The notes below the pieces were generated by a model. That model did no database searches, had not been told where the DNA came from, and saw nothing but the letters and a program-made list of their open reading frames with translations. Position numbers and translations under genes: made by a program. From Saxidomus purpurata (Eukaryota > Mollusca > Bivalvia > Venerida > Veneridae), in the NCBI GenBank assembly GCA_022818135.1, contig JAFMSR010000008.1, positions 7,554,140 to 7,618,139 on the forward strand: a stretch of 64,000 nt of DNA, read 5' to 3'. This document shows positions 1 to 10,369 of this stretch, piece by piece (the stretch's first letter is position 1; each line of letters begins with the position of its first letter).

Positions 1-73
1 TTTATAATTTATTACATACCAAATTTTGGTCTGAAGATAATATAGTTATATTATATTTTATTCTATTCTTTAG
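1..73 (+). other. 3' end of the intron before the SnoaL-like exon
   Basis: AT-rich intron end with a pyrimidine-rich run (TTTTATTCTATTCTTTAG) directly before the exon at 74. The splice phase is set by the reading frame of the exon. Confidence 0.6.
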
Positions 74-303
74 GTCCACCGAATGTGGCATTTACGTGGC
101 GCCATTGGGGAACATTCGAAGGCGATTACAAGCAAGCAAAGGCTACTGGAGAAACACTTGAAATGTTCGGAAGCTGCTTTGTAAAAGTTACTGACGAACT
201 AAAAATTAAGAGTATAGAAGTGTTCTATGATCCTAACGTGATGCTGAAGGAGTTAATGGCTAAAGGGGACAAGGCGTCATGCCCTTTCCATCATCCATTA
301 TGA
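74..303 (+). CDS. SnoaL/NTF2-like 'pathogen-related protein' homologue, terminal exon
   Basis: This is the last coding exon of a gene that starts left of the window. A TTCTTTAG splice acceptor ends at 73. The exon begins with two bases that complete a split codon, probably Gly, then reads PPNVAFTWRHWG and runs open to a TGA at 301-303. The FTWRHWGxFxGxYK block, the LEMFGSCFVKV strand and the acidic IKSIEVFYDP segment match the C-terminal half of the SnoaL-like (NTF2-fold) 'pathogen-related protein' family known from plants, fungi and many molluscs. Family members are small, probably cytosolic proteins, and I know of no agreed reaction for the animal forms. The tail is Cys/His-containing (SCPFHHPL) with no membrane segment. 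Family assignment is fairly secure; function is unknown. About 75 residues are in the window. Confidence 0.8.
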
Positions 304-905
304 ACGGAAATGGTTTATAGTACGTTTAGGATGATCATGACCGTGATGTACCCAATTAACACGGTCCGCTGCGTCATTATAAATTGTACCGTTAATTCTT
401 CACTGTTAAACTTATATAGTCAAACAATTATACTTATGCTTCTTGGTTTATGTTTTCACTGATTCTAAGAACTATTTACGAATTATATCGTAGTGTCTTT
501 AGTATAAAATTAAGTGGTAACAATTGAGATATCATAGAGATTTTGTCGATGTTACTTTCGGTTGTTATTGTTGTAGGACGTCCTGGACGAGCAGCATCTT
601 TCAGTTGCTGCTGTCCAATACGAAATTTGACCACCCACCTACAAATAGTTCTGTGAGACATTTGACCCTCCCCATAAATGGCACACACCTAACGGTGAAT
701 GGCAATGGCCTTTATGCCGAGTAGCGACCTACCGTTTATGTAAACCCTTACTTCAAGGACGTTTTCAGCTCTTTTATCACTCTACTGACACAAGGTGATC
801 TTTTGCACAAATTCCACGCTTTCCTAGAAAAAAGAACAGATGACATCATTTATGGAACACCCCTTGTAGTAGTTTTGAATCGAAAAATAAAAACAAAATA
901 AAAGT
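304..905 (+). other. Probable 3' flank or 3'UTR of the SnoaL-like gene with candidate polyA signal
   Basis: No coding sequence of the host gene continues after the TGA at 301-303. The first A-rich AATAAA-type cluster on the + strand is at about 886-905, within AAAAATAAAAACAAAATAAA. If used, the 3'UTR would be about 590 nt and would contain an antisense mariner remnant. The polyA call is an inference from the hexamer alone. Confidence 0.35.
476..871 (-). pseudogene. Mariner/SETMAR-like transposase N-terminal remnant
   Basis: Reading the - strand from about 765 down gives VRVYINGRSLLGIKAIAIHR, then one in-frame stop, then CAIYGEGQMSHRTICRWVVKF and KDAARPGRPTTITT. This is the N-terminal helix-turn-helix DNA-binding half of mariner-family (IS630/Tc1/mariner) transposases, as seen in SETMAR-like proteins: xxYGExxMSxRTxCRWVxKF followed by GRPxTxTT. 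The catalytic DDD domain is missing; the frame decays after NIDKI near 530. Upstream on the - strand, plus bases 841-871 carry a GGGGTGTTCCATAAATGATG-type end resembling a mariner inverted repeat, so the outer 5' end survives and the 3' part is deleted. It cannot encode an active enzyme. It lies in the presumed 3'UTR of the left-edge gene, in antisense. Confidence 0.8.
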
Positions 906-1098
906 TTGGGTGCAGAATGTTAGAGATCACAATCACCCAGGTTGCTTCTCATGCTAACTGCAATCTCCAATATCAATTTAAGCAAGGGAAAATGCAAATA
1001 ATATATGACATTTAATACCGTGACACACTTCAAAATATTTAATAAGACAGTGCTCGTACTAGTAATTTTTCTACTACACCCATACTCACACACAGGCT
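906..1098. other. Short unannotated stretch
   Basis: No gene, RNA or recognisable repeat was seen here. Confidence 0.5.
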
Positions 1099-1450
1099 AA
1101 AGTAACTACTATGTTGTTATATGACAATAGACCAATTTGTGGATGTCGCAGTACATCTCAGCCCACCAGATATTTTGGCGACTGTCATATGTGCTATTAA
1201 CAATCTCTAGTACTAGCTTGCGACACTGTACCGACTTTGCGATGTGTGTACATAATACCAGAATACAATATTGGGCCGATGTCGTATTCGACAGTGAACC
1301 ATGTCTGGGCTTCTATAATTTGTCTTATATACATGCTAAACTTGAGCAGTAACTACCATGTTGTTATACACCAATAGACCAATGTAAGGATATCTGGTAC
1401 ATCTCTGAAAACCAGAAATGGGCGACTGCCGTGTACGTATACAGCAATTT
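1099..1450. repeat. Diverged direct duplication, spacing about 249 bp
   Basis: The block starting AGTAACTACTATGTTGTTAT at about 1099 recurs at about 1348 as AGTAACTACCATGTTGTTAT. Similarity continues for about 100 bp through CAATAGACCAAT, GTACATCTC and GGCGACTG. Upstream flanks also resemble each other (GGCTAAAGTA against GCTAAACTTG). Two diverged copies of a unit of about 249 bp. No reading frame recognised. Confidence 0.7.
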
Positions 1451-2170
1451 TGTGGGCGATTCTCGCCTCCGCCCTCGACCCAATTTAAGTACAAAATATA
1501 ACTCATATTCTCTGAGACCACCAATGATTTGTACCAAAAATATATAATAGTTTCAAATATCACATGTAGTTGCATCGTTAATACGACATAGTGTGTACAG
1601 CCTTTAGTGAATATACGGATTATATTACCATGTTGAAGTCGCCCTACTTTTTACGGTGCATTCCGGTCAAGTTTCTTTTTTTTTTCTCACAATGTGACAG
1701 TTGGCGCCTTTCGACTGAATAAAATTATTTTTTTTACTATAAAATCTAGCTAACAATCGCTTTCATATACTAAAAACTGCGCCGACTATTTTTTTAAAGG
1801 TAGTTCTTGTTTATAATAAATCCACTTGCAAAGTAGTGTCTCGAAAGGGGGTCATTTTTTATAGTTTAAAATTTGACAGAGTGACTTTTACAAGCCCAGA
1901 CAACCTACTTACGATATGTTAGCCGAATTTATAATTTTTAAAGCATCTTGTCATCTAAATCTGACAGATTGACAGTTATATATAACATTCGGGAATGAAA
2001 TAATGTATGTCCGAATCTTGAGCTCCCCGTGTCGCTCTCCTACATTCTATATATGAACAATAAATTGAAAATATATATCGAGTGTTTTCTTTGTTTTCTG
2101 TAAATTGTATTTAATACACTGATATTGATATGTTGTCTTATTGGGCTACCCTCTGAAAATTAGTAATTAT
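1451..2170. other. AT-rich unannotated stretch
   Basis: T-runs (around 1675 and 1730), no supported reading frame and no convincing repeat boundary. I see nothing to annotate. Confidence 0.5.
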
Positions 2171-2489
2171 ATATATGTATTGTTGTTATTTTTTATCTAT
2201 TTTTTTTATTTATTCTTGCTCTCACCTTACATTCATACAGAATAATAACACATTAGCATTGTACAAGATAATTACAGAAAGGTATTTACTCAGTAATGAT
2301 TCAATTCCTTGCGTTTCTCAACATCTCGACATCTTTGTTATGTTAAAACATTTGTACAACAGTGTTACATCAATATGTAAATTTGTTTGGATCACTATGA
2401 GCCTCATATATTGTATTGTATATGTAACCTCATTTATTCACGTGGAACATGAAATGAGTGTAATAAAGAGATTTGATTTGATTTGATTC
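2171..2489 (+). mobile_element. Probable 3' end of a non-LTR retrotransposon (LINE-type tail)
   Basis: The stretch ends in AGTGTAATAAAGAGATTTGA followed by TTTGATTTGATT. A short 3'UTR-like sequence with AATAAA, ending in a few copies of a 5-base tail repeat (GATTT), is typical of CR1/L2/RTE-group LINE copies in molluscs, usually heavily 5'-truncated. No RT motif survives here and the 5' boundary at about 2171 is a guess. An open frame over 2175-2486 is hydrophobic and unlike any ORF2, so I treat it as chance. Confidence 0.45.
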
Positions 2490-2782
2490 AACAAAAGACA
2501 TACAATTCATTTAGGACAGTATGATAGTTACGTAATAGATGTATGCGTACACAAATGTTTACATCAATTGCATGGAAAGGCAGATTATGTTATGTAAGAA
2601 AAAGATATACAATAAATTTTCACAATACTTTTTGACCCGAATTAAATGTGTATTAGATAGAATGATGAATGATGCAGTATTTATAATAAGTTACCTCCCT
2701 TAAAAACTGTTGCGTCAAAATACTGCAATATAATTCTCTTTCAGCTTTATTAGCTCTTCTCTTTCATTTCATATATCTTTTT
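2490..2782. other. Unannotated spacer
   Basis: No gene or repeat recognised between the LINE-type tail and the tandem-core element that starts at 2783. Confidence 0.5.
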
Positions 2783-3856
2783 ATGCCCCCGAAGGGTGGC
2801 ATATTAAAATCGCACCGTCTGTCCGTCTGACCGTCTGTCCGTCCGTCCGTCTGACCGTCTGTCCGTCTGTCCGTCCGTCCGTGCGTCCCCACTTACAAAT
2901 TCGTGTCCGGACTGTAACTTTGTCATGCATTGAAGGATTTTAAAATAACTTGGCACACATGTCTAGCACATCAAGACGACGTGTCGCGTGCAAGACCCAC
3001 ATCCCTACCTCAAAGGTGAAGGTCACACTTGGAGTATGAAGGTTATGGAATCCTCTATATATGCACACATTCGTGTCCGGACTGTAAATTTGTCATGCAT
3101 TGAAGGATTTTAAAATAACTAGGCACACATGTCTAGCACATCAAGACGACGTGTCGCGTGCAAGACCCACGTCCCTAGCTCAAAGGTCAAGGTCATACTT
3201 AGAGTTTGAAGGTAATGGATTCCTCCATATGAGCATATATGCACACATTCGTGTCCGGACTGTAACTTTGTCATGCATTGAAGGATTTTAAAATAACTTG
3301 GCACAAATGTCTAGCACATCAAGACGACGTGTCGCGTGCAAGACCCACGTCCCTAGCTCAAAGGTCAAGGTCATACTTAGAGTTTGAAGGTAATGGATTC
3401 CTCTATATAAGCATATATGCACACATTCGTGTCCGGACTGTAACTTTGTCATGCCTTGAAGGATTTTAAAATAATTTGGCACAAACGTCTAGCACATCAA
3501 GACGACGTGTCGCGTGCATGACCCACATCCCTACCACAAAGGTCAAGGTCACACTTAGAGTTTATAGGTATTGGAATCCTGTATATATGCATACATTTGT
3601 GTCCGGACTATAACTTTATTATGCTTTGAAGGATTTTAAAATAACTGTGCACAAATGTCTAGCACATCAAGCGGATGTGTCGCATGCAAGACCCAAGTCC
3701 CTACCTCAAAGGTCAAGGTCACACTTAGTGTTTAAAGTAATGGAATACTGTATGCATGATTACTCTGTCATGCATGGAAGGATTTTAAAATTACATAGCA
3801 CATTTATTGAGCACATGGAGAGGACACAGAATGTGAGGCACCTCTTTCGGGGGCAT
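2783..3856 (+). mobile_element. TIR-bounded element with about 178-bp central tandem repeats (bivalve pearl/Helentron-like type)
   Basis: The left end reads ATGCCCCCGAAGGGTGGCAT. The right end, reverse-complemented from 3843-3856, reads ATGCCCCCGAAAGA, so both ends share ATGCCCCCGAARG as inverted termini. After the left end comes a GTCCGTCT/GTCCGTCCGTCC microsatellite (about 2818-2886). Then tandem units begin with TCGTGTCCGGACTGTAA at about 2901, 3071, 3249, 3427 and 3597 (steps about 170-178 bp), plus a decayed sixth near 3765. Each unit contains TTTGTCATGCATTGAAGG, AAGACGACGTGTCGCGTGCA and AAAGGTCAAGGTCA. Microsatellite plus 160-180-bp repeat core plus inverted ends is the architecture reported for non-autonomous bivalve elements such as the pearl family. 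No protein is encoded; open frames in the units are by-products of the repeat. Related copies lie at 17318, 31751 and about 37840. Confidence 0.85.
2818..2886 (+). repeat. GTCCGTCT/GTCCGTCC microsatellite inside the tandem-core element
   Basis: Interrupted run of CCGTCTGTCCGTCTGACCGT-like 4-base steps next to the left end of the element. It marks the orientation; the same GGAC/GTCC type run occurs near 14294, 33200 and 38500 in related modules. Confidence 0.9.
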
Positions 3857-5403
3857 TCGTCACTTGGGAGGGACAGCTCTTGTTCTTTCTCTTTCTCTTT
3901 ATATTTATATATTCTTCAATTATAAAAAAACACTTGAAGTATCGGGTTTTTAGATTATGTGTATGTTAATATTAGATACGAATTGTAAACAAATTATTTT
4001 TAATGTATATGTACTGAAAGGAAATAAAAATGGTAAAACGAAAAAAACATAATGGTTATCTACTTAGAATTGAAGTCAATTTCGTTTATAGAAAAGAAAA
4101 GGGGGAGGGGAGGGGGGAAATATCAAAAGATCAAATTAATCCGGGTGGAAAAGCGCACTTATAAGGAGAGACAAGTTGCTCTACCTGAAAAAAGATTTTA
4201 CTCAGTATGTTTACAAATTTGTGTTGAAAAGCTCTGCAAATGGTCTCCATATTTTATTCAACTTAGCTATAGTAAAGGACTTCATTGCATTTATTGTTTT
4301 AGCTTGTAACAGTGAAGAAATTTTCATTTTTTAGAACATTCAATACTGGCATATTTGAATTTAACTAACCATGATATACAAACAACTTTGCAGTCATAAC
4401 TATGGTATTCAAAGCTGGCTGGAATGATATATTACCCAACAGAATATTAGTGCATGTGAATTCTGCAATGTCTGTTGTGACCATTTATGCAGTGATATAG
4501 GCTGGTAACTCTTACTTTTTAAGGAACGTAAATTGTTTCTGCATCCTTTATGTCCAGAATTTATTATTTCAATGGAAGGGTTTAGGTTCATTTATCCCCT
4601 TAAGGGGTATAAAAAGGTTATCTAAGTACTTAAGCAAAGCAAATATTATGTTATTGTATTGTTTGACTTAGTCCTTGCATTATATGTGTCTTGAAATTAT
4701 GGAAAGGAGTAGAAATTTTCGTTAGTTTTCATCAAGTCGTTGACCAGGAATACACCTTTATCTAAAATGGAATGGTCTGCAAAAACTTTCCACAAATTTT
4801 AAATTTTGAATTGTACCATACAGGTTCAGATAAGTATTCGTGCCAAGTAGAGATATTTTATTATTTCTTTTTTAGGAAGTAGAAGACCAATTAAGTTTTG
4901 ATAATTCTAGTGTTTTATCAGTGCTTTAATTTCTCTCATTTTAGTTTTATAGTTGATATCAGTAATTTCATCCATTTCAACAGTGAAGTTTACTCCTAGT
5001 AATTGAAAAACTTAATTTTTTCCAATTTAAACCAAGTTCTGGGCATATTACCTCATTGCAATTTCTTTAAGAACCAGTCCATACTGCCTTATTTTTGTCC
5101 ACGTTGATTTTCAGACCAGACGTATTAGCATTTAATTTTTAAACCTTGAAATACATACATGTTATACGATGACCCAATTAACATAGTGAGGAATGAGAAA
5201 TTCAAGTCTGTGAATGGATATACCTTTTTTATTTAATGCTAACTAATGAAATACTGTGTTATATCAGTGAAATATAGAGTGATGATATAGATTTCATATC
5301 AGTCACAGTGTGGGTGATATAGGTCTGCCGGAACTACTTTTTTAAGTAGTGCATATACATAATTTTGCTTTTGTTTTAATATTTAGCATAAAATAAAAAG
5401 AAA
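3857..5403. other. AT-rich unannotated stretch with one G-rich tract
   Basis: No supported gene. A purine tract at about 4096-4120 (GGGGGAGGGGAGGGGGGAAA) is strongly strand-biased and could fold as a G-quadruplex on the + strand. The rest is AT-rich unique-looking sequence. Confidence 0.5.
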
Positions 5404-5552
5404 ATTTGTTTGTTTTGAGTGGATATGGAATATATCTCAACTCAAAGTGATACAATTTTCACATTTTAACTCGCGCTTCGCGCTCGTGAAAATATTACAA
5501 TTGTATCACTTCTCGGTGAGATATATTCCATATCCACTCATAACAAACAAAT
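5404..5552. mobile_element. Perfect-arm hairpin (foldback MITE-like) with CG-rich core
   Basis: Left arm ATTTGTTTGTTTTGAGTGGA and onwards pairs with the right arm ending TCCACTCATAACAAACAAAT with one mismatch over about 36 bp. An inner pair GTGATACAATTTT / AAATTGTATCAC follows. The centre is ACTCGCGCTTCGCGCTCGTG, itself a small palindrome. No target duplication is clear. Short foldback elements of this kind are common in mollusc genomes. Confidence 0.8.
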
Positions 5553-5576
5553 ATCCTCTATATATTATTATTGTTC

Positions 5577-5614
5577 TCTAACAGTAGTGATTATTATTGT
5601 TATTATTATTGCTA

Positions 5615-5684
<70 letters not shown>

Positions 5685-5694
5685 ATTATTTAGT
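5577..5694. repeat. Trinucleotide microsatellite (ATT)n then (GTT)n
   Basis: About 40 trinucleotide steps: mixed TTA/TTG, then pure TTA, then pure TTG, ending in TTATTATTTAG. Confidence 0.95.
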
Positions 5695-5925
5695 TGTAAG
5701 ATTTGTTCTCCAGACTAGAGAAATGGACTTTTTAGATATAAAATCCAATTGAGCAACATCGGAAGCAGAGAGTTCTGAAGGTAAGAGAGCAATTGGTGTG
5801 CACGACACCAACAGAACGTGTCTGTACTGACAACTGGAGTAAGCTGAACTATATGGTTGTTCAGTAGAACATTTGTGTCACCCTCTCACACTTTGTCAGA
5901 ATAACCAATAATTTTGTGACAAAAT
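5695..5925. other. Unannotated spacer
   Basis: No gene or repeat recognised. Confidence 0.4.
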
Positions 5926-6145
5926 CTAAGTACAAAAAGGGGCATAACTCTGTCAAATATGACATTGACCTACAAAATTCAGCGGCATCACGACCCTTTT
6001 GTCATAAGCAATACAATTTGAAAGTTTGATGAAGAAATCTTAAGAAATGGCAAAGTTATAGCCAACATTATATTTTTATGACGGACGGACGGACAAAGCG
6101 ATCCCTATGTATCGCCTTTTCTCCGAACGGGCGGCACAAAAAGTG
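5926..6145. repeat. Fragment of a bivalve tandem-core repeat with GGAC microsatellite
   Basis: Contains AAAAAGGGGCATAACTCTGT, a TTGAAAGTTTGATGAAGAAA segment, then GACGGACGGACGGACAAAGC and CTATGTATCGCCTTTTC. I recognise this arrangement (repeat unit, GGAC run, terminal 'GTATCGCC...' motif) as recurrent in mollusc genomes, but not a named family. Only one unit is present here. Confidence 0.55.
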
Positions 6146-7337
6146 TGGACGTTGACTTCAAGTGTTCAATCAAATTGCTAAATCTTTGTGAAAGTGAATT
6201 ATTGAAGGAAAGGGACGGTCTCGGTACTATTTACTGGATCGAAAACAGGGAAATGGGGGACTGGACGATCGCAGTATGATTCTTCAAATTTGTGCAAGGC
6301 ATTCATACAGGTAACATTGAGGAAATAAAAAAGGGACCGACCGGCCTCAATGCGAATTAGTCAGAACGTGAATGACCTAAAAATATCTCTGAAAGTGATT
6401 CTGAAACTGACACCGAGATGACTGAGGAAACAAACAGTTTTGTTGATAAGGTGACGCTTATAAGCTAGTACTTTACTGTGCAAAAGAAGTTGTTTGTTTG
6501 TGACAAGGGAAATGTTAGACTTGTTGAACTCCGGCGGTAGGGAGTGGTGGTTCCCCGACCCCATAAATAATTAAAAGGTATGTAAATTACATAGCCTGTA
6601 AATTACATAGCCGTGAATTTTGTTTTCAAATCCATATGCAAATATCAAAACTAAACATGTTCAGTTATCTTTGGAAAACTTATTTTACGTGCTTATTGAA
6701 TGTAGCTACTTATACATGGATGGCAAAGAATGCGATGATATGCATGGACTATGTATAAAATATCGTTGCTGAACTATAGTAAACAAACTTGTTGTAAGCC
6801 AATAATGTCTGGTTGATATGCCTTCTTTTTACTCCAATAAAATGTGCATGAACACTTTCTCAACTTTGGGCGGTTTTATGCATTTGATGATATTTTACCT
6901 CAGTGTGAATAGTGATTACTTGTAAGAAAGAGAGACGCTAATAAATGGTTTGTCCGTCTGTCTTTCTTGTCCTGCACTGGTACGTCCGTCCATCCGTCCA
7001 TTTATTTAAAGTTTGAATGTTTATTTCTCAGCTTCATGACACAATTAACCCTAAACACCTAGAAACATGTATTGGACAAGTATGTTTTGATACACCAAAC
7101 GTGATAGAAAATACATCAGGCTTCAAAAAACAGTCCGGGTAGTACGACTACAACTATATAGCTTAACGTCATATAAAATATGTGTATAATATAGTAATGA
7201 ACAGTCTGATTACATTCCAGTGGTTGATCCATGAAGTGTGACAATGGTCTTATATTAGGTATGCAAGCATAATAAATGTTGTTTCAATGTCAAGCTGGTC
7301 TGAAGTCCGAAGATTATGATGATACTGATGACCGGGT
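6146..7337. other. Unannotated stretch
   Basis: No supported gene. A weak CCGTCTGTC / CGTCCGTCCATCCGTCC stretch at about 6953-7003 may be the stump of another tandem-core element. Confidence 0.45.
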
Positions 7338-7443
7338 GACGGATGGACTCGGCTGTGGATTTGGAACACAATACCGAATGCAGTCATCTAGACGGATGGA
7401 CTCGGCTGTGGATTTGGAACACAAGACCGATAGCGGTCATCTA
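7338..7443 (+). repeat. Two-copy tandem duplication, 53-bp unit
   Basis: GACGGATGGACTCGGCTGTG starts at 7338 and again at 7391. The copies differ at a few bases (ATACCGAATGCAG against AGACCGATAGCGG). Recent local duplication. Confidence 0.9.
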
Positions 7444-7580
7444 GATGACAATCTCTTTCTAAATAGAATGCAATAGAATGCAATATTAGCATATATAATC
7501 ATATTGCAGAATTTACAATTTGAAATAAAATTAACTTGATTGCCTGATACCTCTGAGGATTTTAGTAAAGTTTCAAATAC

Positions 7581-8369
7581 GTATAGGTTATAGGTCTATA
7601 TTACAGGAATAAACAAATTTATTGCGAGGGAGCGTCAGCGAACCGTTGCCATAAGTTTGTTTATTCCTGTAATATGGACATATAACCGGCTTAGAGTTTT
7701 CCCATCTACAGACAATATTTGTATTGAAATATATAGAGATTAAGGGCGGAGCTTAGCTCTGTGATGTCACAGTCTCACTTATTGGAAAAATAAGTGAAAT
7801 AATTATTTTCATATTGGAGATATTGAGTCAATATGGAGAATACAATTAGCTTTTTTGAATGAAATAGGGGCATTTGATTGGATTGGAAAGTAGGGCAAAC
7901 TGTAAATCACATAATTGGAATGTCTATGACAGCAGTTAGCACGCAAAACTTCGTTATAATTAGCTAGCTTTATTTTGTGATGCCCCTGAACAGTTTAGTA
8001 ATTATTTATCAACCAATCCCGTAAGTAGTTACTGATATATAGTCTTACAGTTTGTCCTACTTTCCAATCCAATCAAATGTCCCTATTTCATTCAAAAAAG
8101 CTAATTGTATTCTCCATATTGACTCAATATCTCCAATATGAAAATAATTATTTCACTTATTTCTCCAATAAGAAAGACTATGACATCACAGAGCTAAGCT
8201 CCGCCCTAAATATCTATATATTTCAATACAAATATTGTCTGTATATGGGAAAACTGTAAGCCGGTTATATGTCCATATTACAGAAATAAAAAAACTTATT
8301 GCATCGGTTCGCTAACGCTCCCTCGCAATAAATTTGTTTATTCCTGTAATATAGACCTATAACCTATAC
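7581..8369. mobile_element. Foldback transposon, arms about 320 bp, nested inner hairpins
   Basis: The left arm (7581-7898) starts GTATAGGTTATAGGTCTATA. The right arm (8052-8369) is its reverse complement and ends TATAGACCTATAACCTATAC, with few mismatches. The spacer of about 150 bp is AT-rich. Inside each arm is a smaller hairpin, TTACAGGAATAAACAAA / TTTGTTTATTCCTGTAA, whose loop holds a CG-rich GCGAGGGAGCGTCAGCGAAC core. ATAC is found on both sides (7577-7580 and 8370-8373), consistent with a 4-bp target duplication; because ATAC is the complement of GTAT it could also be an extension of the palindrome. No transposase frame; open frames in the arms are chance. Confidence 0.85.
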
Positions 8370-8373
8370 ATAC

Positions 8374-9049
8374 AAGTAGCTAGCATACATAATTTAAACC
8401 AACGCTATCGCTGATGGAAATCTTCTTATTACGCTTCCAACAATGTTCGCCTAGGTTTAGTGAATGGTATGTACATAAATTGATGATTATTAAAACAAAT
8501 TTCACACAAACTCGTGAAGATGTCATTGAATACTAGTTATTAATGACACAACTTCTCATTGAATAGTTTCGATGGATGATGCACAGGTATGTAAATCAGA
8601 TAACCCATGTTAAGTCTACGCAGGTTTAAACGTAAAATTACTAGTATTAATTCTTTGCCAGTTCGATCATTTTTGAATTCATGTAACGGAAGTATTTACA
8701 CAACGTCTTAATAAATGGAAGACATGATAGCTTGCGTACAGCGATTGCTAAAATTAAGCTGGTGATTAATAAAGAAGTAAAGTTATAAGTCTTGTTTAGT
8801 ATAAATACGTTACGCTTCATATAACAAGGATGTAAACTTGATATTTATTGGGGGTTCTTTTAAAGTGACATTATGCGCATCTTACCTTTTTTGGTGATAC
8901 AAATGTAGTTTTATAAAAGCAATTTTCGGTTGCTGTGCATTTAATTGTGTTAAACTAATGATAATGCCGCATTAGTATTTGAAGTTGGTGCTTTAGAAAT
9001 AAAAAAATTGGACTAATAGATAATAGTACCTTTGTTATGTAGGGTTAAC
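8374..9049. other. Unannotated stretch
   Basis: No gene or repeat recognised between the foldback elements. Confidence 0.45.
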
Positions 9050-9173
9050 GCACGTTTTTTCGTGTTATAACATCTGCAGAAACCCGAGGGATGGGTGGTG
9101 CCCAAGCCCGTTAGGGCGAGGGCACCAACATATCCCGAGGGTTTCTGCAGGTGTTATAACACGAATAAACGTT
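9050..9173. mobile_element. Hairpin with two stacked stems (foldback MITE-like)
   Basis: The outer stem is TCGTGTTATAACATCTGCAG then AAACCCGAGGG, against CCCGAGGGTTTCTGCAGG then TGTTATAACACGA. The inner stem is GTGGTGCCC / GGGCACCAAC around AAGCCCGTTAGGGCGA. The loop is CG-rich. GTTAACGCACGTTTTT at the left edge recurs as GTTAACACACGTTTTT at about 9433, so a larger unit of about 400 bp may be duplicated or be one longer element. Confidence 0.75.
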
Positions 9174-9551
9174 CGTTAGCGCTATTCTAGCATAAATAAC
9201 ATAAAAAATCATAGAAATAAAAATGAAACGCTCTTACTGGTACGATGTTCAATAATGCGCGGGACAACGTCCGTGTTGTTTACGTCATATTTATGACGTC
9301 ACCAGCGGTTTTTAAGCCCGGCACTGTTGACGCCGTACATGATGTAAGACTTGGAAGACAGGTCCATTGTTTACAATGGCCCTGTACTGCGCATAAATGA
9401 AAACAGGTTATAACGGCGCGTGAATCTCCCCGTTAACACACGTTTTTCCTCCTGTTAAAACACCGGCAAAATGGGCAAAAACAGCATATTTTATGCTAGA
9501 ATTTTTGTTGTTGGTAGAGATTTCGGCAGTGGAAGAGAAGCAACTCCTGTA
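9174..9551. other. Flank sharing end sequences with the 9.05-kb hairpin
   Basis: ATTCTAGCATAAATAA near 9182 is inverted as TTTTATGCTAGAATTTTT near 9492. GTTAACACACG near 9433 repeats the hairpin's left edge. Together these suggest an element of about 320 bp with weak inverted ends (9182-9508). A CATATTTATGACGTCACC motif at about 9287 resembles a CRE-type palindrome but has no gene context. Confidence 0.4.
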
Positions 9552-10369
9552 TATGGAACAGTTTTGATGCAAAAATTACATTGAGCCTTCTGACATCCCA
9601 TCTTGCATTGTTACGTGTGTATTTGTCCATCTGATATTACATGTTTCTTTTTGATATGCTCTATGCTTAAAACTGGAGAAATGATTACTGCATTTGTCTA
9701 AATGGCAAGTGCCATTGTGCAATTGATTTGTGCCTACTTATAATTGAGTACTGCATCGTGTATGCGTACAACTTTTAGTTGCCTTCCATTCATTGCTTAA
9801 TGATAATTGCCTACGTTAGACTGAAAAGTACATACGCATTAATTAATACTAAGTGTCTATGTGTTCATACGCTTTGTGATTACGTTTACTTTCATTGACT
9901 ACTGTGTTTGTGTATATATTTATACATAATAGCAGTAAGCATAATGACGAATGCAACTTGTAAGAATGAAATAGAAAGGGAACCAATAATACTTATACCC
10001 TGCGACTGCATAAATTAACCAAAACGGGCACCAATAATATTGGTACCCTTTTAAACCGTGAACGAGAACTCTTGCGAATATTTCTTTTGCCATTGGTATG
10101 AAGTCTGGAGTAACTACCCCTACCATTATGTTAGTAAACACGTATTTATTGTTTAAGTAAATGTGTTACAATTCACATTTGACATAACTGATAAATCTAT
10201 TAGCTAAAATAAATAATCGCTTATATTCGGACAGTCATGTAAATATTTCGTCGTTTTGAGCTATTTTTGTGTTTGGGCACAAACTAAAGGCTGTTCGTAC
10301 AGTTTAGATGTAAGGAGATGTATCTCATATAGGAAGATATATATGAGCCGCGCCAAGCAAAAAAGGTCC

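Noticed and set aside
3100..3925. Series of similar small open frames (MKDFKIT...) in both directions
   Set aside because: Each is a copy of the 178-bp tandem unit; no family match, and frames break in diverged units.
9287..9304. CRE-like TGACGTCA palindrome as a promoter element
   Set aside because: Lies in repeat debris with no gene or start site nearby; likewise the ACGTCA words near 16450.
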